Assembly (NCBI GenBank): GCA_963824195.1
Contig: CAWGOJ010000016.1
Location: forward strand, 62,001 to 126,000
From: Bog-473 sp963824195
GTDB lineage: Bacteria > Actinomycetota > Acidimicrobiia > Acidimicrobiales > RAAP-2
Length of the DNA: 64,000 nt
Reading direction: 5' to 3'
The notes beneath the pieces are model-generated. The model saw nothing but the letters and a program-made list of their open reading frames with translations. It was not told the origin of the DNA and did no database searches. A program made the translations under genes and the position numbers. This document shows, one piece after another, positions 34,061 to 44,844 of the stretch (its first letter is position 1; the number at the start of each line of letters is the position of its first letter).

Positions 34061-37042
34061 GCGCGGTCCAGCTCCGTGCTCGTGGTCGCCGCCGAGGCCG
34101 GGCCCGAGCGCGAACAGCGTGAGCGGGTCGGACCCGAGGAAGGCTTCGCCGACCTCGGGCGACTCGAGGACGTCGCGGGGCGTCCCGCTCGTCAGCACGG
34201 CGCCGCGGTCCATCGCCACGAGGCGGTCCGCCAGTTCGGCAATGAACGCGATGTCGTGCTCGACGATGAGCATCGTGGCGTCGAGGCGGTCCCGCACGTT
34301 GCGGAGCAGCTCGACCATGGCCTCCACCTCGCGTTGGGCCACGCCCGACGAGGGCTCGTCGAGGAGGACGACCGTGGGCTGGTGGGCCACCACCGCCGCC
34401 AGGTCGACCAGGCGGCGGGAGCCCGTCGAGAGCTCGCTCACCAGGTTGTCGGCGTAGCGGCCCAGGCCGAACATGTCCATGAGCTCGTCCACCCGGGCCA
34501 TGACGGCCGCCTCCGTGCGCACCTGGGCCGGGAGGCGCAGGATGGCGTTGAACGGGTCGCTCACGTCGGTGAAGCGCTCGAGCGAGACGGCCAGCGCGTC
34601 CCGCACCGTCAACCCCGAGAAGAGGCGCGAGTCCTGGAAGGAGCGTCCCAAACCGAGCCGGGCGCGGGCCGACGCCGTGCGCTCGCTCACGTCGAGGCCG
34701 GCCAGCTCGACGCGTCCCGTGTCGGCCCGGAGGAAGCCCGAGATGACGTCGAACAGCGTTGTCTTGCCGGCGCCGTTGGGCCCGATGATCCCGACGATCT
34801 CCCCGTGGGCGGCGTGCAGCGACACGTCATCGAGCGCGGCGTTGCCCCCGAAGTTGACCGAGACGCCCCGGACCTCCAGCTCGTTGCGCCCGTCCCGCTC
34901 TCCCGGCGCGGCCACTGCGTGCGCGCCGAGCGACTCCGAGGCCTTCTGGAGGTAGATCGACCACAGGAGCTCGGGGTGGGCCGCCAGCTCCTCGGCCGAC
35001 CCGGAGAAGCGCACCGCGCCCGTCTCCATGACGTAGACGCGGTCGGCCACCGACACGGCCACGTTCATCGACTGCTCGACCAGCAGGATGGCCGTGCCCG
35101 CCTGCCGCATCGACTCGATCGCTCCGAGCAACTGCTCGACCACGAGCGGGGAGAGCCCGAGCGACAGCTCGTCAATCAGGAACAGCTTGGGGCGGGTGAT
35201 GGTCGCCATGGCGAGGGCCAGCATCTGCTGCTGGCCGCCCGAGAGGTTCGCGGCCCGCTCGCCCCGGCGGGAGGCGAGCGAGGGGAAGGCCGACATCGCC
35301 TCCTCGATCATGTCGGCGTCGCGCTCGCCCCGCCGGCGGCCCTGCCAGGCCGCAGCACGCAGGTTCTCCTCGACGCGCAGGTTGGGGAAGATCCCCTCGC
35401 CGCCGGGCACCTGCGCGACGCCGAGCCGCGCGATCTCGTCCGGCGGCAGGTGGGTGATGTCGCGGCCGTCGAAGACGATGGCGCCGTGATCGGCCTCGAC
35501 CACGCCGCCGATCGCCCGCAGCAGGGTCGACTTGCCCGCCCCGTTGGTGCCGAGCAGCGCGACGATCTCGCCCTCGCCGACCTCGATCTCCACGTCGCCG
35601 AGCACCGTGACGCCGTCGTAGCCCACGCTGAGCCCGCGCACGGCGAGGAGCGGCAGGCGCCCGGCGTGGCGGTCCAGCAGCATCTGGGCCCGGGTGCGCA
35701 TGGAGGTCCACACGTTCTGGACGTCACGCTCAATGAGGCTGCCGGCACTGGCCACGATGAGGCCGCCAATGGTGAAGATGGGGACCAGGATGAGCAGGCC
35801 GTAGCGGAACCCGACCGCGTCGCCCAGCGCGCCGACGCTCGGGAGGACGAGGAACCCCGGCAGGATGAACAGCGCGCCGATGGAGAAGCCCACCGAGCGC
35901 ACCCGGGCCGGGATGGCCAGGGAGAGGGAGGCCAGGACGCCGGGCCCGACGATGGCGAGCGACGCGTCGATGCCGGCGTTGCCGATGAAGGCCACCGGGA
36001 CGTTCGGGGCCAGTGCGAACAGGACGGCGAAGCCCGCCGCGATGACCGAGGCCACGGCGAGCATGCGGAAGACGAGGCTGATGTCACGCTTGGCCAGGCG
36101 GGTGGCGATCACCGCACCCACGGCGAGACCGATGAGATCGAAGACCTGGATCGGCGCGATGAGGTAGGCGCGCTGCACAGCGTCGAGGTGGAACGTCTCC
36201 TGGTACTGCAGTGAGGCCAGCGAGGTGAAGCCGGCGATGGCGGCGGCGAGGAAGGGCAGCGCAATGAAGATGCGGCGCAGCACGCCGATCTTCCAGACCG
36301 TCCGCCAGGCCTCGCCCAGCGACGGCGGGGCCTCGACCGGGATGTCGACCGCTCCCCCCGGCTCGGACGCCGGGGTCGGCGCGGGCGCGTCGCCCAGCGG
36401 CGCCGGCTCGCCGCGCTCGGAGGCGAGCATCTGCTCGGCGAGCTCGACCTGCTCGTGTCGCCCCCGCGGGGGCTCGCGCAGGCGCAGGCCGATGATGACG
36501 ACGACCGCGATGGGCGCGGCGAAGAAGAAGAAGGGCGCGCGCCACGACCAGATGGAGGCCAACCCGGCGCCGAGCAGGACGCCCACGATGGCGCCGATGC
36601 TGATGCCGGACCGGTGGGCCGAGTAGACGCGTGGGCGGGCCGGGACGGGGTAGTAGTCGGCCAGCAGCGAGTTGTGGGTGGGGAAGATCACCGCCTGCCC
36701 CATGGAGACGCCGACCAGCATGATGGTCGCCACCACGACGCCCTGGGCCAGGCCGAGGCCGATGGAGAACGCGGCGCCCACGATCGCCCCGATGAGCGCG
36801 ATGCGCACCCGGTTGAAGCGGTCGGCCAGGACGGCGACGGGGAGCGTGCAGAGCAGCGCGGCGGCGCCGGCGATGGCGACGATGAGCAGGATGCCGGCGT
36901 TGGTGAGGTGGAAGGCGTCGCGGATGTTCGGCGTGAGCACGTTGAAGGCGCTCTGGGTGGCCTGGTCCAGCAGCTCGATGCCGAACAGCACGGCCAGCGG
37001 GAACAGCGTGACGCCCCCGCCGAGCTTGGCCAGGCGGCTCAT
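34061..37042 (-). CDS. Three-part fusion: MFS transporter + LivF-type ATPase + LivG-type ATPase
   Basis: One frame of about 990 residues. Residues 1-440 form a 12-segment major facilitator (FGIELLDQATQSAFNVLTPNIRDAF; LADRFNRVR). Next comes an ABC ATPase with GTNGAGKST, LSGGQQQML and LFLIDELSLGL (LivF order), then a second with GPNGAGKTT, LSTGSRRLVDLA and VVLLDEPSSGV (LivG). The start ATG 37042 overlaps the LivHM stop as ATGA. The frame runs on into the binding-protein gene with no stop. A one-base slip near the tail would instead give STELDRA and TGA 34057-34059, overlapping that gene's ATG, so a slip is likely. Confidence 0.86.
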
Positions 37043-39072
37043 GGGACCAGCGCCCCCTCGACCGGGCCGGAGGCGCCCGGTGCGGCGACCCCCTTGCGCC
37101 GGGCCAGCCCGTCGAGCCCCCGGTCGCGCAGGTCGTAGCAAAGGCCGGCCAGCCCGCGGGGGAAGAGGATGAGGACGAGGAGCACGCCGAGGCCGGCCGG
37201 GAAGAGCTGCCAGCTCGGAGGGAGGTAGATGGTGCTGCCCTCGACCAGCGCGGCGCCGAGGATCGCCCCAAGGGCGGACCCGAGCCCGCCGACGGCGGTG
37301 GAGGTGAACACGACGAGGCTGACAGGCACCAGGAACGAGGTCTCCTCGTACTGCTGGTTGACCACCAGGAGCAGGCAGCCGCCCAGCCCGGCGATGAAGC
37401 CCGAGACGGCGAACGCGGTCAGCTTGGCCCACAGGACGCGGACCCCGTAGCCCGACGCCGCCCGTTGGTTGGCGGGCAGGGCGCGCAGGACGCGGCCGGT
37501 CCGGCTGTGCCGCAGGCCGTACAGGGCGACGAGCACGAGCACGAGCACGCCGAGGCAGAGCTCGAACACCGACGCCTGCGACGTGATGGCCAGCCCGAAC
37601 AGGTAGGGCACCCCGAGCTGGCCCTGGGGGATCCAGGAGAACTCGGCGCGGACGAGGAGGTAGCCCGAGGCGGCGAGCGCGAAGGCGAGCGTGGTGACGG
37701 CGGCGAACATGCCGTCGAGGCGCAGGGTCGGGATGCCCACCACGACGGCCACGGCCGCCGAGGCGGTGCCGGCCGCCAGCAGGGCGAGGCTCAGGTCCCA
37801 GTGCCAGTCCAAGAGCGCGACCGCGCCGACGGTGGCCCCGACGGCGGCGAAGGACATCTGGCCGAGGCTGACCTGGCCCGACCATCCGGTGAGCACGACG
37901 ACGGAGCAGCCGACGATGGCCAGGACGACGAGGGCCGAGGTGCGGATGAGCTCGCCCGGTCCCATCCACAGGGGCAGGGTGCACGCGGCGGCGAAGGCGA
38001 CCAGTGCGGCGGTCGGGGACCCGACCCGGACCTCGGTGAGGTCGCGCAGGGCGACCGGCAGCTCGCGCACGCTGCCGGCCAGGGCCAGCGTCGACTCCGC
38101 CTCGCGGTCGGTGCGCCGCGCCAGCAGCTGGCGCACGACGATGGCGGCGAAGACCACGCCGGCGAGGACGGCCAGCCCGAGTGCGGGGTTGGTCGGGTCG
38201 TCCCACGCCACGCCCTGCTGCAGGATCCCCAAGGCGACGGCCGAGGCGGCGATCACGGGGAGCTCGGTGAAGTTGCCGAGCGCCAGCGCGGCCAGCGCGG
38301 TCACGAGCGCGGTCAGCCCGTAGGTCGGGTCGAGCGGGAGGCCCAGGATCGTCGCCTGGAAGAAGATGCTCACGAAGGACAGGACGCCCGCCACCACCCA
38401 GGTGATCGACTGGAGGCGCCCGACCGGGATGCCGAGCATGGAGGCGCGGTCACGGCGGTCGCCCGCCGCCTGCACCGCGATGCCGATGTCGCTGCGGGTG
38501 AACCAGATCGACACGGCGGCCAGGCAGGCCAGCGAGACGATGACCGCCACCAGGTCGTTGGCGTCGAAGACGATCGGCGCGATGTGCCAGGCGAGGTGCC
38601 AGGGGAACGTCACCACCGCGCTGGCGATCGGGGTCTGGCCCCAGATGCGCGGGATCAGGAGGCTGAGGACCACCAGCAGCTGGGAGAGCCCGATGGTCGC
38701 CACCGTCAGGATGAGGCGGGGCGAGCGCCGGAAGCGCCGGATCACGAGGAACTCGGCGATCGCCGTCAGCAGGATGGACGCCACCAGGCCGGTGGCGAGC
38801 CCCACGAAGTAGTTGACGCCGGAGAAGGCGACCAGGCCGACGGCCAGGACGGCGGGCGCCGTGCCGAGGTCGCCCTGGGCGAAGTTGATCACCTTGTTCA
38901 GGCGGTAGGTGAGCCCCAGCCCGACCGCCATGAGGGAGCCGAGCAGGCCGAGCACGGCGCCCTGGATCCAGACCCCGAGCGGCACCGGGAAGAGGATGAG
39001 CTGCACGGCGAGCACCGCCGCAACGGAAACCACCGCGGCGACCGCCGTCGCACTGCGCTCGGGAAGGCCCAC
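37039..39072 (-). CDS. Fused LivH-LivM branched-chain-type ABC permease
   Basis: A 677-residue membrane protein containing both permease halves. Residues about 30-330 are LivH-like (VGLGLTYRLNKVINFAQGDLG; NFTELPVIAASAVALGILQQGV). Residues about 360-660 are LivM-like (TGWSGQVSLGQMSFAAVGA; LPANQRAASGYGVRVLWAKLTAFAVSGFIAGLGG). The two are separate genes in most bacteria. The start is GTG 39072 after a GAGGG site. The stop overlaps the next gene as ATGA. First gene of the operon with the MFS-ATPase fusion and binding protein. Frame fully intact. Confidence 0.92.
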   Translation of the reverse strand: MGLPERSATAVAAVVSVAAVLAVQLILFPVPLGVWIQGAVLGLLGSLMAVGLGLTYRLNKVINFAQGDLGTAPAVLAVGLVAFSGVNYFVGLATGLVASILLTAIAEFLVIRRFRRSPRLILTVATIGLSQLLVVLSLLIPRIWGQTPIASAVVTFPWHLAWHIAPIVFDANDLVAVIVSLACLAAVSIWFTRSDIGIAVQAAGDRRDRASMLGIPVGRLQSITWVVAGVLSFVSIFFQATILGLPLDPTYGLTALVTALAALALGNFTELPVIAASAVALGILQQGVAWDDPTNPALGLAVLAGVVFAAIVVRQLLARRTDREAESTLALAGSVRELPVALRDLTEVRVGSPTAALVAFAAACTLPLWMGPGELIRTSALVVLAIVGCSVVVLTGWSGQVSLGQMSFAAVGATVGAVALLDWHWDLSLALLAAGTASAAVAVVVGIPTLRLDGMFAAVTTLAFALAASGYLLVRAEFSWIPQGQLGVPYLFGLAITSQASVFELCLGVLVLVLVALYGLRHSRTGRVLRALPANQRAASGYGVRVLWAKLTAFAVSGFIAGLGGCLLLVVNQQYEETSFLVPVSLVVFTSTAVGGLGSALGAILGAALVEGSTIYLPPSWQLFPAGLGVLLVLILFPRGLAGLCYDLRDRGLDGLARRKGVAAPGASGPVEGALVP

Positions 39073-39382
39073 GGTGGCCCTCAGCGACTCACACCCTGCT
39101 CATGGGTCATGCCCCGTACCGCATGGCGAACGTGCCCCCCCGGGTAGCTCACTCGTCGAACTGGCACCTGCTGGTCGTGCTCGTGGCGGGCATCAGGGTA
39201 GTGGTCCGGCGGTGGCGCGCCAAGGGTCCGGTCTCGCCGTTGCACACGGCCGTTGTCCCGCGGAGGTCAGCAGGAGGTCACTGTCACCCTGGTCAGGGTC
39301 GGACCGAGGGCGGGCGGATCACGGTCGGGGCGCGCCCGCTGGAGTCCGCCGCCCATCCCACATCGACGAAACGAGGGGCAGC
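39073..39382. other. 310-nt divergent intergenic region with a 14-bp dyad
   Basis: Lies between the liv-type operon (minus) and the LolD-like ATPase gene (plus). The only structure seen is ACCCTG-GT-CAGGGT (39286-39299), a near-perfect dyad about 85 nt before the plus-strand start and a possible operator. Open frames crossing it lack family features. Confidence 0.45.
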
Positions 39383-40146
39383 GTGGCGCTCACCGACAAG
39401 GCCCCCCCCGCAGCGCACGGCCTCCCCGGCCGCGCACGCCGTGGACCTGCGCAAGACGTACGGCACGGGGCAGGCGACGGTGCACGCGCTCGCCGGCATC
39501 GACGTCACGTTCGAGCGGGGCCGCTTCACCGCTGTCATGGGCCCGTCGGGATCGGGCAAGTCGACGCTGATGCACTGCATGGCCGGCCTCGACCGGCCGA
39601 CGTCGGGGCGGACGTTCGTCGGCGACCTCGACGATCGGGAGCCTCGACGACAAGGGCCTGACCCAGATGCGGCGCGACCGGATCGGCTTCGTCTTCCAGT
39701 CGTTCAACCTCGTCCCCACGCTCACCGCCGGCGAGAACATCACCCTGCCGGCCGACCTGGCCGGCAAGAAGGTGGACAAGGAGTGGTTCGACTACCTGGT
39801 CGACCAGCTGGGCATCGGTGACCGCCTGTCCCACCGGCCCAGCGAGATGTCGGGCGGCCAGCAGCAGCGCTGCGCCTGCGCCCGGGCCCTGATCAACCGG
39901 CCCGACCTGATCTTCGCCGACGAGCCCACCGGGAACCTCGACTCGAACTCCTCCGCCGAGATGCTGGCCTTCCTGCGCCGCTCGGTGACCGAGTTCGGCC
40001 AGTCCATCGTCATGGTCACCCACGACCCCCGCGGCGCGGCCTACGCCGACCGGGTCGTCTTCCTGGCCGACGGCAACATCGTCGACGAGATGGCCGATCC
40101 CACCCCCGACTCCGTCCTGGAGCGGATCGGAGCGCTGGGCGCCTGA
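39383..40146 (+). pseudogene. LolD/MacB-type ABC ATPase, two frameshifts
   Basis: Walker A GPSGSGKST, Q-loop FVFQSFNLVPTLT, signature MSGGQQQR, Walker B DLIFADEPTGNLDS and H-loop MVTHDPRGAAYADR define an ATPase of the lipoprotein/macrolide export class. The start is GTG 39383 after GAGGGG. The frame breaks in a run of eight C (39402-39409; seven would restore it to KAPPQRTASPAAHAVDLRKTYG) and again near 39635 (one extra G before IGSLDDKGL). Both are single-base gains. It is followed 1 nt later by its FtsX-like permease. Confidence 0.88.
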
Positions 40147-40147
40147 C

Positions 40148-42692
40148 ATGTGGCGGGTCACCATCAAGGGACTGCTGGCCCACAAGCTCCGTCTGGCGCT
40201 GACCGCGCTGGCCATCGTGCTCGGGGTGACGTTCATCGCCGGGACGTTCGTCCTCACCGACACTCTGCACAACACGTTCAACACGCTGTTCGGGAACATC
40301 TACCAGAACGTCGACTTCCAGGTGCGCGGCGTGGCCGCAGTTCGGCAGCGGCGGCACCGGCGACGCGCAACCCGTCCCCGAGTCGGTCGCTCGCCACCGT
40401 GCAGCGCGTCCCGGGCGTGGAGGCCGCCGACGGCTCGGTGACCGGCTACGCCCAGTACGTCGGCCACGACGGCAAGGCCATCTCCACCGGCGGCGCGCCC
40501 GACGCTCGGGCTGTCCTTCGACCCCAACCAGCAGATCTCCGCGCTCCGCCTCGTCCAGGGCAAGGACCCGACGACGCCGCACGAGGTCGTGATGGACCTC
40601 GGCACGGCGCAGAAGTACGACTTCAAGGTCGGCCAGCAGGTGCGGATCCTGTTGCAGGGCCCGACCCAGACGTTCACCATCGTCGGGCCTGGCGCGCTTC
40701 GGGACGGCCGACAACCTGGCCGGGGCCACCCTGGCCGCCTTCGACACCCCGACCGCCCAGAGGCTCATGGGCGAGGTGGGCCAGTTCGACGCCATCAACG
40801 TCGTCGCCCAGCCGGGCGCGGACAAGGCAGCGGTCCAGCGCGCCATCGCCCGGGTCCTGCCGCACGGGCGTCGAGGTCGTCACCGGCCAGACCGTGGTCA
40901 ACGAGGCGACGAGCGCCATCGGCCAGGCCCTGGGCTTCTTCTACACCGCCCTGCTCGTCTTCGCCTTCATCGCGCTCTTCGTGGGCGGCTTCACCATCTT
41001 GAACACCTTCTCCATCACCGTGGGCCAGCGCACACGGGAGCTGGCGCTCCTGCGCATCGTCGGGGCCAGCCGGCGCCAGGTGTTCCGCTCCGTGCTGGGC
41101 GAGGCGGCCATCGTGGGGCTGGTGTCGTCGCTGATCGGCCTGGGACTGGGCGTGCTGGCCGCCGTCGGGCTGGAGAAGCTGCTGAGCGGGTTCGGGGTCA
41201 CGCTGCCGTCGGGGCCTCTCGTGTTCGAGGCGCGCACGGTCATCGTCTGCGCTCGTCGTGGGCGTCGGGGTGACCGTGGTGTCGGCCATCAGCCCGGCCC
41301 GCCGCGCCGTCCGCATCGCCCCGGTGGCGGCGGTGTCCGCTACCAGCAGACCGAGGAGGAGGTCCCCTTGCGGCGGCGCTTCACCCGGGGCGGCGTCATC
41401 ACCGTCATCGGCATCGCTCTCCTCGCCTGGGGGCTGACCGACGCCGGCCATCGCGCTGGTCGGCCTCGGTGCGGTCGCTCATCTTCGTCGGCGTGGCCAT
41501 GCTGGCGCCCGCCGTGGCCCGGCCGATGGCGAGCGTGCATCGGGCGCCCCCTGGCCCGCCTGCTCGGGGATGTCGGGCCGGCTCGGCCGCGAGAACTCCA
41601 TGCGCAGCCCCCGGCGCACGGCGCAGACGTCGTCGGCCCTGATGGTCGGGCTCGCCCTCGTCTCGGCCATCGCCGTGTTCGGCGCCTCGTTGTCCAGCTC
41701 GGCCACCGCCAGCGTGGACAACGCCATCAGCGCCGAACTCATCGTCTCGACCACGAGCAACGGGCGGCAACGGGAACTTCAGCGAGGTGGTGCCCAAGGC
41801 GGCGTCCTCGGTTCCCGGCGTCACCGCCTCGACGACCGTCTACGGCGACCAGTTCGAGTTCCGCTCCTCCCTCGAGTCACTCCTCGCCATCGGCACCAAG
41901 GACCTGTCCCAGACCGTCATCTTGAACACGACGTCGGGCAGCGGCGCCCCGGCGCTCGCCGCCGGCGACCTGCTCGTCGACACGACCACGGCCAACTCCG
42001 ACCACCTCACGGTGGGCGAGCGGGTCCCGGTGAAGTTCGCGCTGACGGGCCTCGCAGACCATGCGCATCGGCGGCATCTACCAGCCCAACGCCCTCGTCG
42101 GGCAGCTTCCTCGTCGGCGACGGCCTTCTTCGTGTCGCCACTTCCAGAACCCGCTGCCCGGCGCCGTCCTGTTGAAGACCGACGGCAGCCCCGGGGTGCA
42201 GCAGGCGGTCGACCCGCGCCCTGGCGCCCTACCCCAACGTCAAGGTCCAGTCCCGGGCCCAGTTCGAGGCGTCCCAGTCGGCCCAGGTGAACCAGCTGCT
42301 GGGCCTGGTCTACGCCCTGCTGGCCCTGGCCGTGGTCATCGCCCTCATCGGCATCGTCAACACGCTCATGCTCTCGGTGTTCGAGCGCACCCACGAGATC
42401 GGCCTGCTGCGCGCCGTGGGCATGAAGCGGCGCCAGGTCCGGGCCATGATCCGCTCCGAGTCGGTGATCCTCGCCGTGTTCGGCGCCATCATCGGCATCA
42501 TCATCGGGACGGGGCTGGGCATCGCCCTCGTGTCGGCGCTGCACTCGCAGGGCATCACCAACACCGTGGTCCCGCTGCTCGAGCCTGGTGGTGTTCCTGA
42601 TCCTGGCCGCCCTGCTCGGGCTGCTCGCCGCCAGCTGGCCGGCCCGGCGCGCCGCCCGCCTCGACGTGCTGGCGGCCATCGCCGCCGAATGA
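40148..42692 (+). pseudogene. FtsX/MacB-type ABC permease with about 18-20 frameshifts
   Basis: Stitching the frames gives a full permease of about 840 residues. It has N-terminal LLAHKLRLALTALAIVLGVTFIAG, the first FtsX domain (GGFTILNTFSITVGQRTRELALLRIVGASRRQVF), a second half (LGRENSMRSPRRTAQTSSALMVG) and the last FtsX domain (GIVNTLMLSVFERTHEIGLLRAVGMKRRQVRAMI), ending RLDVLAAIAAE. Nearly every break is explained by one inserted base (for example near 40341, 40391, 40501, 40690, 40861, 41247, 41474, 41538, 41770, 42105, 42213 and 42585). Conservation between breaks is high. ATG 40148. Export substrate unknown. Confidence 0.85.
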
Positions 42693-42701
42693 CGACCGGC
42701 G

Positions 42702-42950
42702 TCAGGTGCTGATGCGCCACCTGATCGTGACGCGCTCGAACGGCTGGCCCGTGAACACGGCGACGTTCTTGCGCAGCGCGTGGTCGAGGTCATCGAGGGT
42801 CTCGGAGCGCGACTTGGTGTAGACGTCGACGAAGAGCACGTTTCCCCAGCCGAGAAAGGCGATGGTCCGGCTCACGCGGAGGCGCTCGTCGGCGTTGGTC
42901 ACCTCGTCCACGGCGGCCCGCACGGCACGCTGCAGCGCGGAGTCGCTCAT
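42702..42950 (-). CDS. Conserved hypothetical protein (82 residues)
   Basis: ATG 42950 starts MSDSALQRAVRAAVDEVTNADERLRV; the protein ends VTIRWRIST. It is an alpha/beta small protein with no Cys, signal or membrane segment. No family recognised. I rejected a longer upstream start because the extra 51 residues are Arg/Pro-rich. It is convergent with the ABC permease. Confidence 0.55.
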   Translation of the reverse strand: MSDSALQRAVRAAVDEVTNADERLRVSRTIAFLGWGNVLFVDVYTKSRSETLDDLDHALRKNVAVFTGQPFERVTIRWRIST

Positions 42951-43148
42951 GGAAGTCCCGCGGCTGGGAGGCCTCACCAACGGGGGACGGTCAGGGAGCG
43001 GTGCGCCACACCGTGAGCGCCCGCGCACGTCCGCCGGGCCGGAAGTGGGGAGTACGACACGGACGCGCCTTTCGTTTGAGGATCCAGGTCTATCACTCGT
43101 CACGACGCCGGGGATCCTGAGGGGGAGTTGTGCCTGATTTGGGTGACC

Positions 43149-43858
43149 TCAGGGCTCCGACCCGGGTGCGAACCGTCCGGTGAGGGCGACCACGCGCCAC
43201 CGTCCGTCACTCAGCCGGGCCAGCGTGTAGGTCGCGTCGACGACGTTCGAGACCACGGCCCAGCCGCCGCGGCGCCCGCCCCCGGCGGTCGTGACGTCGG
43301 TGACGCCGCCCTGCCAGTCCGTCAGGTGCACCACGCCGGCCGCCGCCCCGGTGGCGCCGGACAGGCTCAGATGCGTCACCGTGGTCCGGTCCCGGATCGG
43401 TCCCGGGGCCCGAGCGTGAGCCCCACCGGGGGGCGCACGCACGCCCCGTCGTGCCGAGCCGTGGGAGCCTGGCGTCGAACGTCGCGGCACCCGCGCCGCC
43501 TCTGCCCCGGCGAAGGTGGCCGCGATCTGCGCGTGCATGAACGCCTCCATGCCGGGGACGAGCGAGGCGTCGAAGACGGTGCAGCGGCCCGCCGTCAACG
43601 CCAGGGCGAACTGGTCAGGCTGATGGTGGGCTGCAGCCATGAGCGCGGGCTGGCCAACGTCCAGTGACCGCCGGACTGGACGGGCAGGTAGCCGGCGTCG
43701 TCCCACACCTGCTCGGCCCTCTCCACCACCGCCGCCGGCGACCCTGCGACGATCCGGACGAGCCGAACCACAGGCGCAGAGCAGCGGCGCGAGGGCGAGC
43801 AGGCCGGCGAGCACGGTGACCGTGGCACGGTTCCGTGGGCGGCAGCGTCTCGATCCAC
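43149..43858 (-). pseudogene. Putative lipoprotein, frameshifted
   Basis: A lipoprotein signal is visible: hydrophobic VTVLAGLLALAPLLCACGS with a lipobox Cys. Later parts in other frames (AEQVWDDAGYLPVQSGGHWTLASP; CTVFDASLVPGMEAFMHAQIAATFAG; ATYTLARLSDGRWRVVALTGRF) look like one secreted domain of about 200 residues. At least three indels separate them. A start at GTG 43858 would need one base restored near 43830. No family is recognised. It is divergent from the TauD-type gene with about 50 nt between. Confidence 0.5.
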
Positions 43859-43896
43859 TGAGACCCCCGGCCCCTCGACGCACGATGACGCTTCGG

Positions 43897-43908
43897 TACA
43901 GTACCGAC
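43897..43908 (+). promoter_or_regulatory. Leaderless -10 element of the TauD-type gene
   Basis: TACAGT (43897-43902), 6 nt, ATG 43909; no ribosome site. Confidence 0.6.
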
Positions 43909-44844
43909 ATGACGACGACGAGGGCCGCCACGCCCCGAGCCTTCCCTCTGCCGGGGTACCCGATCGTCGTCGGCCCCTTCACGCACGTGGCGGCGGAGCG
44001 GGACCGGCTGGCCGCACTGCGCTGGCGCAGCTTCGACGCCCGCATGCTCGGCGCGACGGTCGGGGCGGTGATCTCCGGTGTCGACCTCACCGCGGAACTG
44101 TCTGACGAGGTGGTCGGGGAACTGCGCCGGGCGCTCCACGACTACAAGGTCATCTTCTTCCGGGACCAGCCGCTGACGCCGCGCCAGCACGTCGCGTTCG
44201 CCCGGCGGTTCGGCGCCCTGGAGATCCACCCGTTCCTGGCCTCCAACACGGGCGAGCCCGAGCTCGTCCGCTTCGAGAAGACGGCGGAGGTGGGTGGCTA
44301 CGAGAACTCGTGGCACCACGACGTGACCTGGCGGGAGTGCCCGTCCATGGGTGCCGTCCTGCACGCCATCGAGGTCCCCGAGGCCGGCGGCGACACCCTC
44401 TTCTCGGACATGTACGCCGCCTACGACTCGCTGGACGAGGCGACCAGGGAGGAGATCGACGGGCTCATCGCGGTGCACGACTTCACCCAGACCTTCGGGC
44501 ACGCCATGACGGCCGACGAGCGCCGCGCCGCGCAGGAGCAGTACCCCCCGGTCCGCCATCCCGTGGTCTGCGCGCACCCCGCCACCGGAAAGCTGCACCT
44601 CTACGTGAACCGGCCCTTCGTCAGCCACATCGAGGGGCTCGAGCGCGACGCCAGCCTCGAGCTCCTCGACCGCCTGTGCCGCCGCGCCGACCCGCCCGAG
44701 CACCAGTGCCGCTTCACCTGGACCCCCGACGCGGTGGCGTTCTGGGACAACCGCGCCGTGCAGCACTACGCGTCGAGCGACTACTGGCCGCAGCGCCGGA
44801 CGATGGAGCGCGCCTCGGTCATCGGCACCCGCCCCTCCCGCTAG
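43909..44844 (+). CDS. TauD/TfdA-family Fe(II)/2-oxoglutarate dioxygenase
   Basis: A 311-residue double-stranded beta-helix dioxygenase. Iron ligands are in SWHHDVTWRE (HxD near residue 140) and the distal His in WDNRAVQHYASSDYWPQRRTMERAS (near 285), which also holds the 2-oxoglutarate-binding Arg. The N-terminal ALHDYKVIFFRDQPLTPRQHVAFARRFG is typical of the family. Members hydroxylate taurine, alkyl sulfates, 2,4-D or similar substrates. The start ATG 43909 is leaderless. The 3' end overlaps the convergent Coq4-like gene by 4 nt. Substrate not predictable. Confidence 0.92.
   Translation: MTTTRAATPRAFPLPGYPIVVGPFTHVAAERDRLAALRWRSFDARMLGATVGAVISGVDLTAELSDEVVGELRRALHDYKVIFFRDQPLTPRQHVAFARRFGALEIHPFLASNTGEPELVRFEKTAEVGGYENSWHHDVTWRECPSMGAVLHAIEVPEAGGDTLFSDMYAAYDSLDEATREEIDGLIAVHDFTQTFGHAMTADERRAAQEQYPPVRHPVVCAHPATGKLHLYVNRPFVSHIEGLERDASLELLDRLCRRADPPEHQCRFTWTPDAVAFWDNRAVQHYASSDYWPQRRTMERASVIGTRPSR

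Noticed and set aside
33662..39147. Very long plus-strand frames (850 and 560 codons) across the liv-type operon
   Set aside because: Composition is Arg/Gly/Asp/His-rich low complexity typical of GC-rich antisense frames; the minus strand encodes recognisable transporters throughout.
40148..42692. Programmed frameshifting as an explanation for the permease breaks
   Set aside because: Known programmed sites are one per gene with slippery sequences. Here 18 or more insertions occur at unrelated sequences, which fits sequence error much better.
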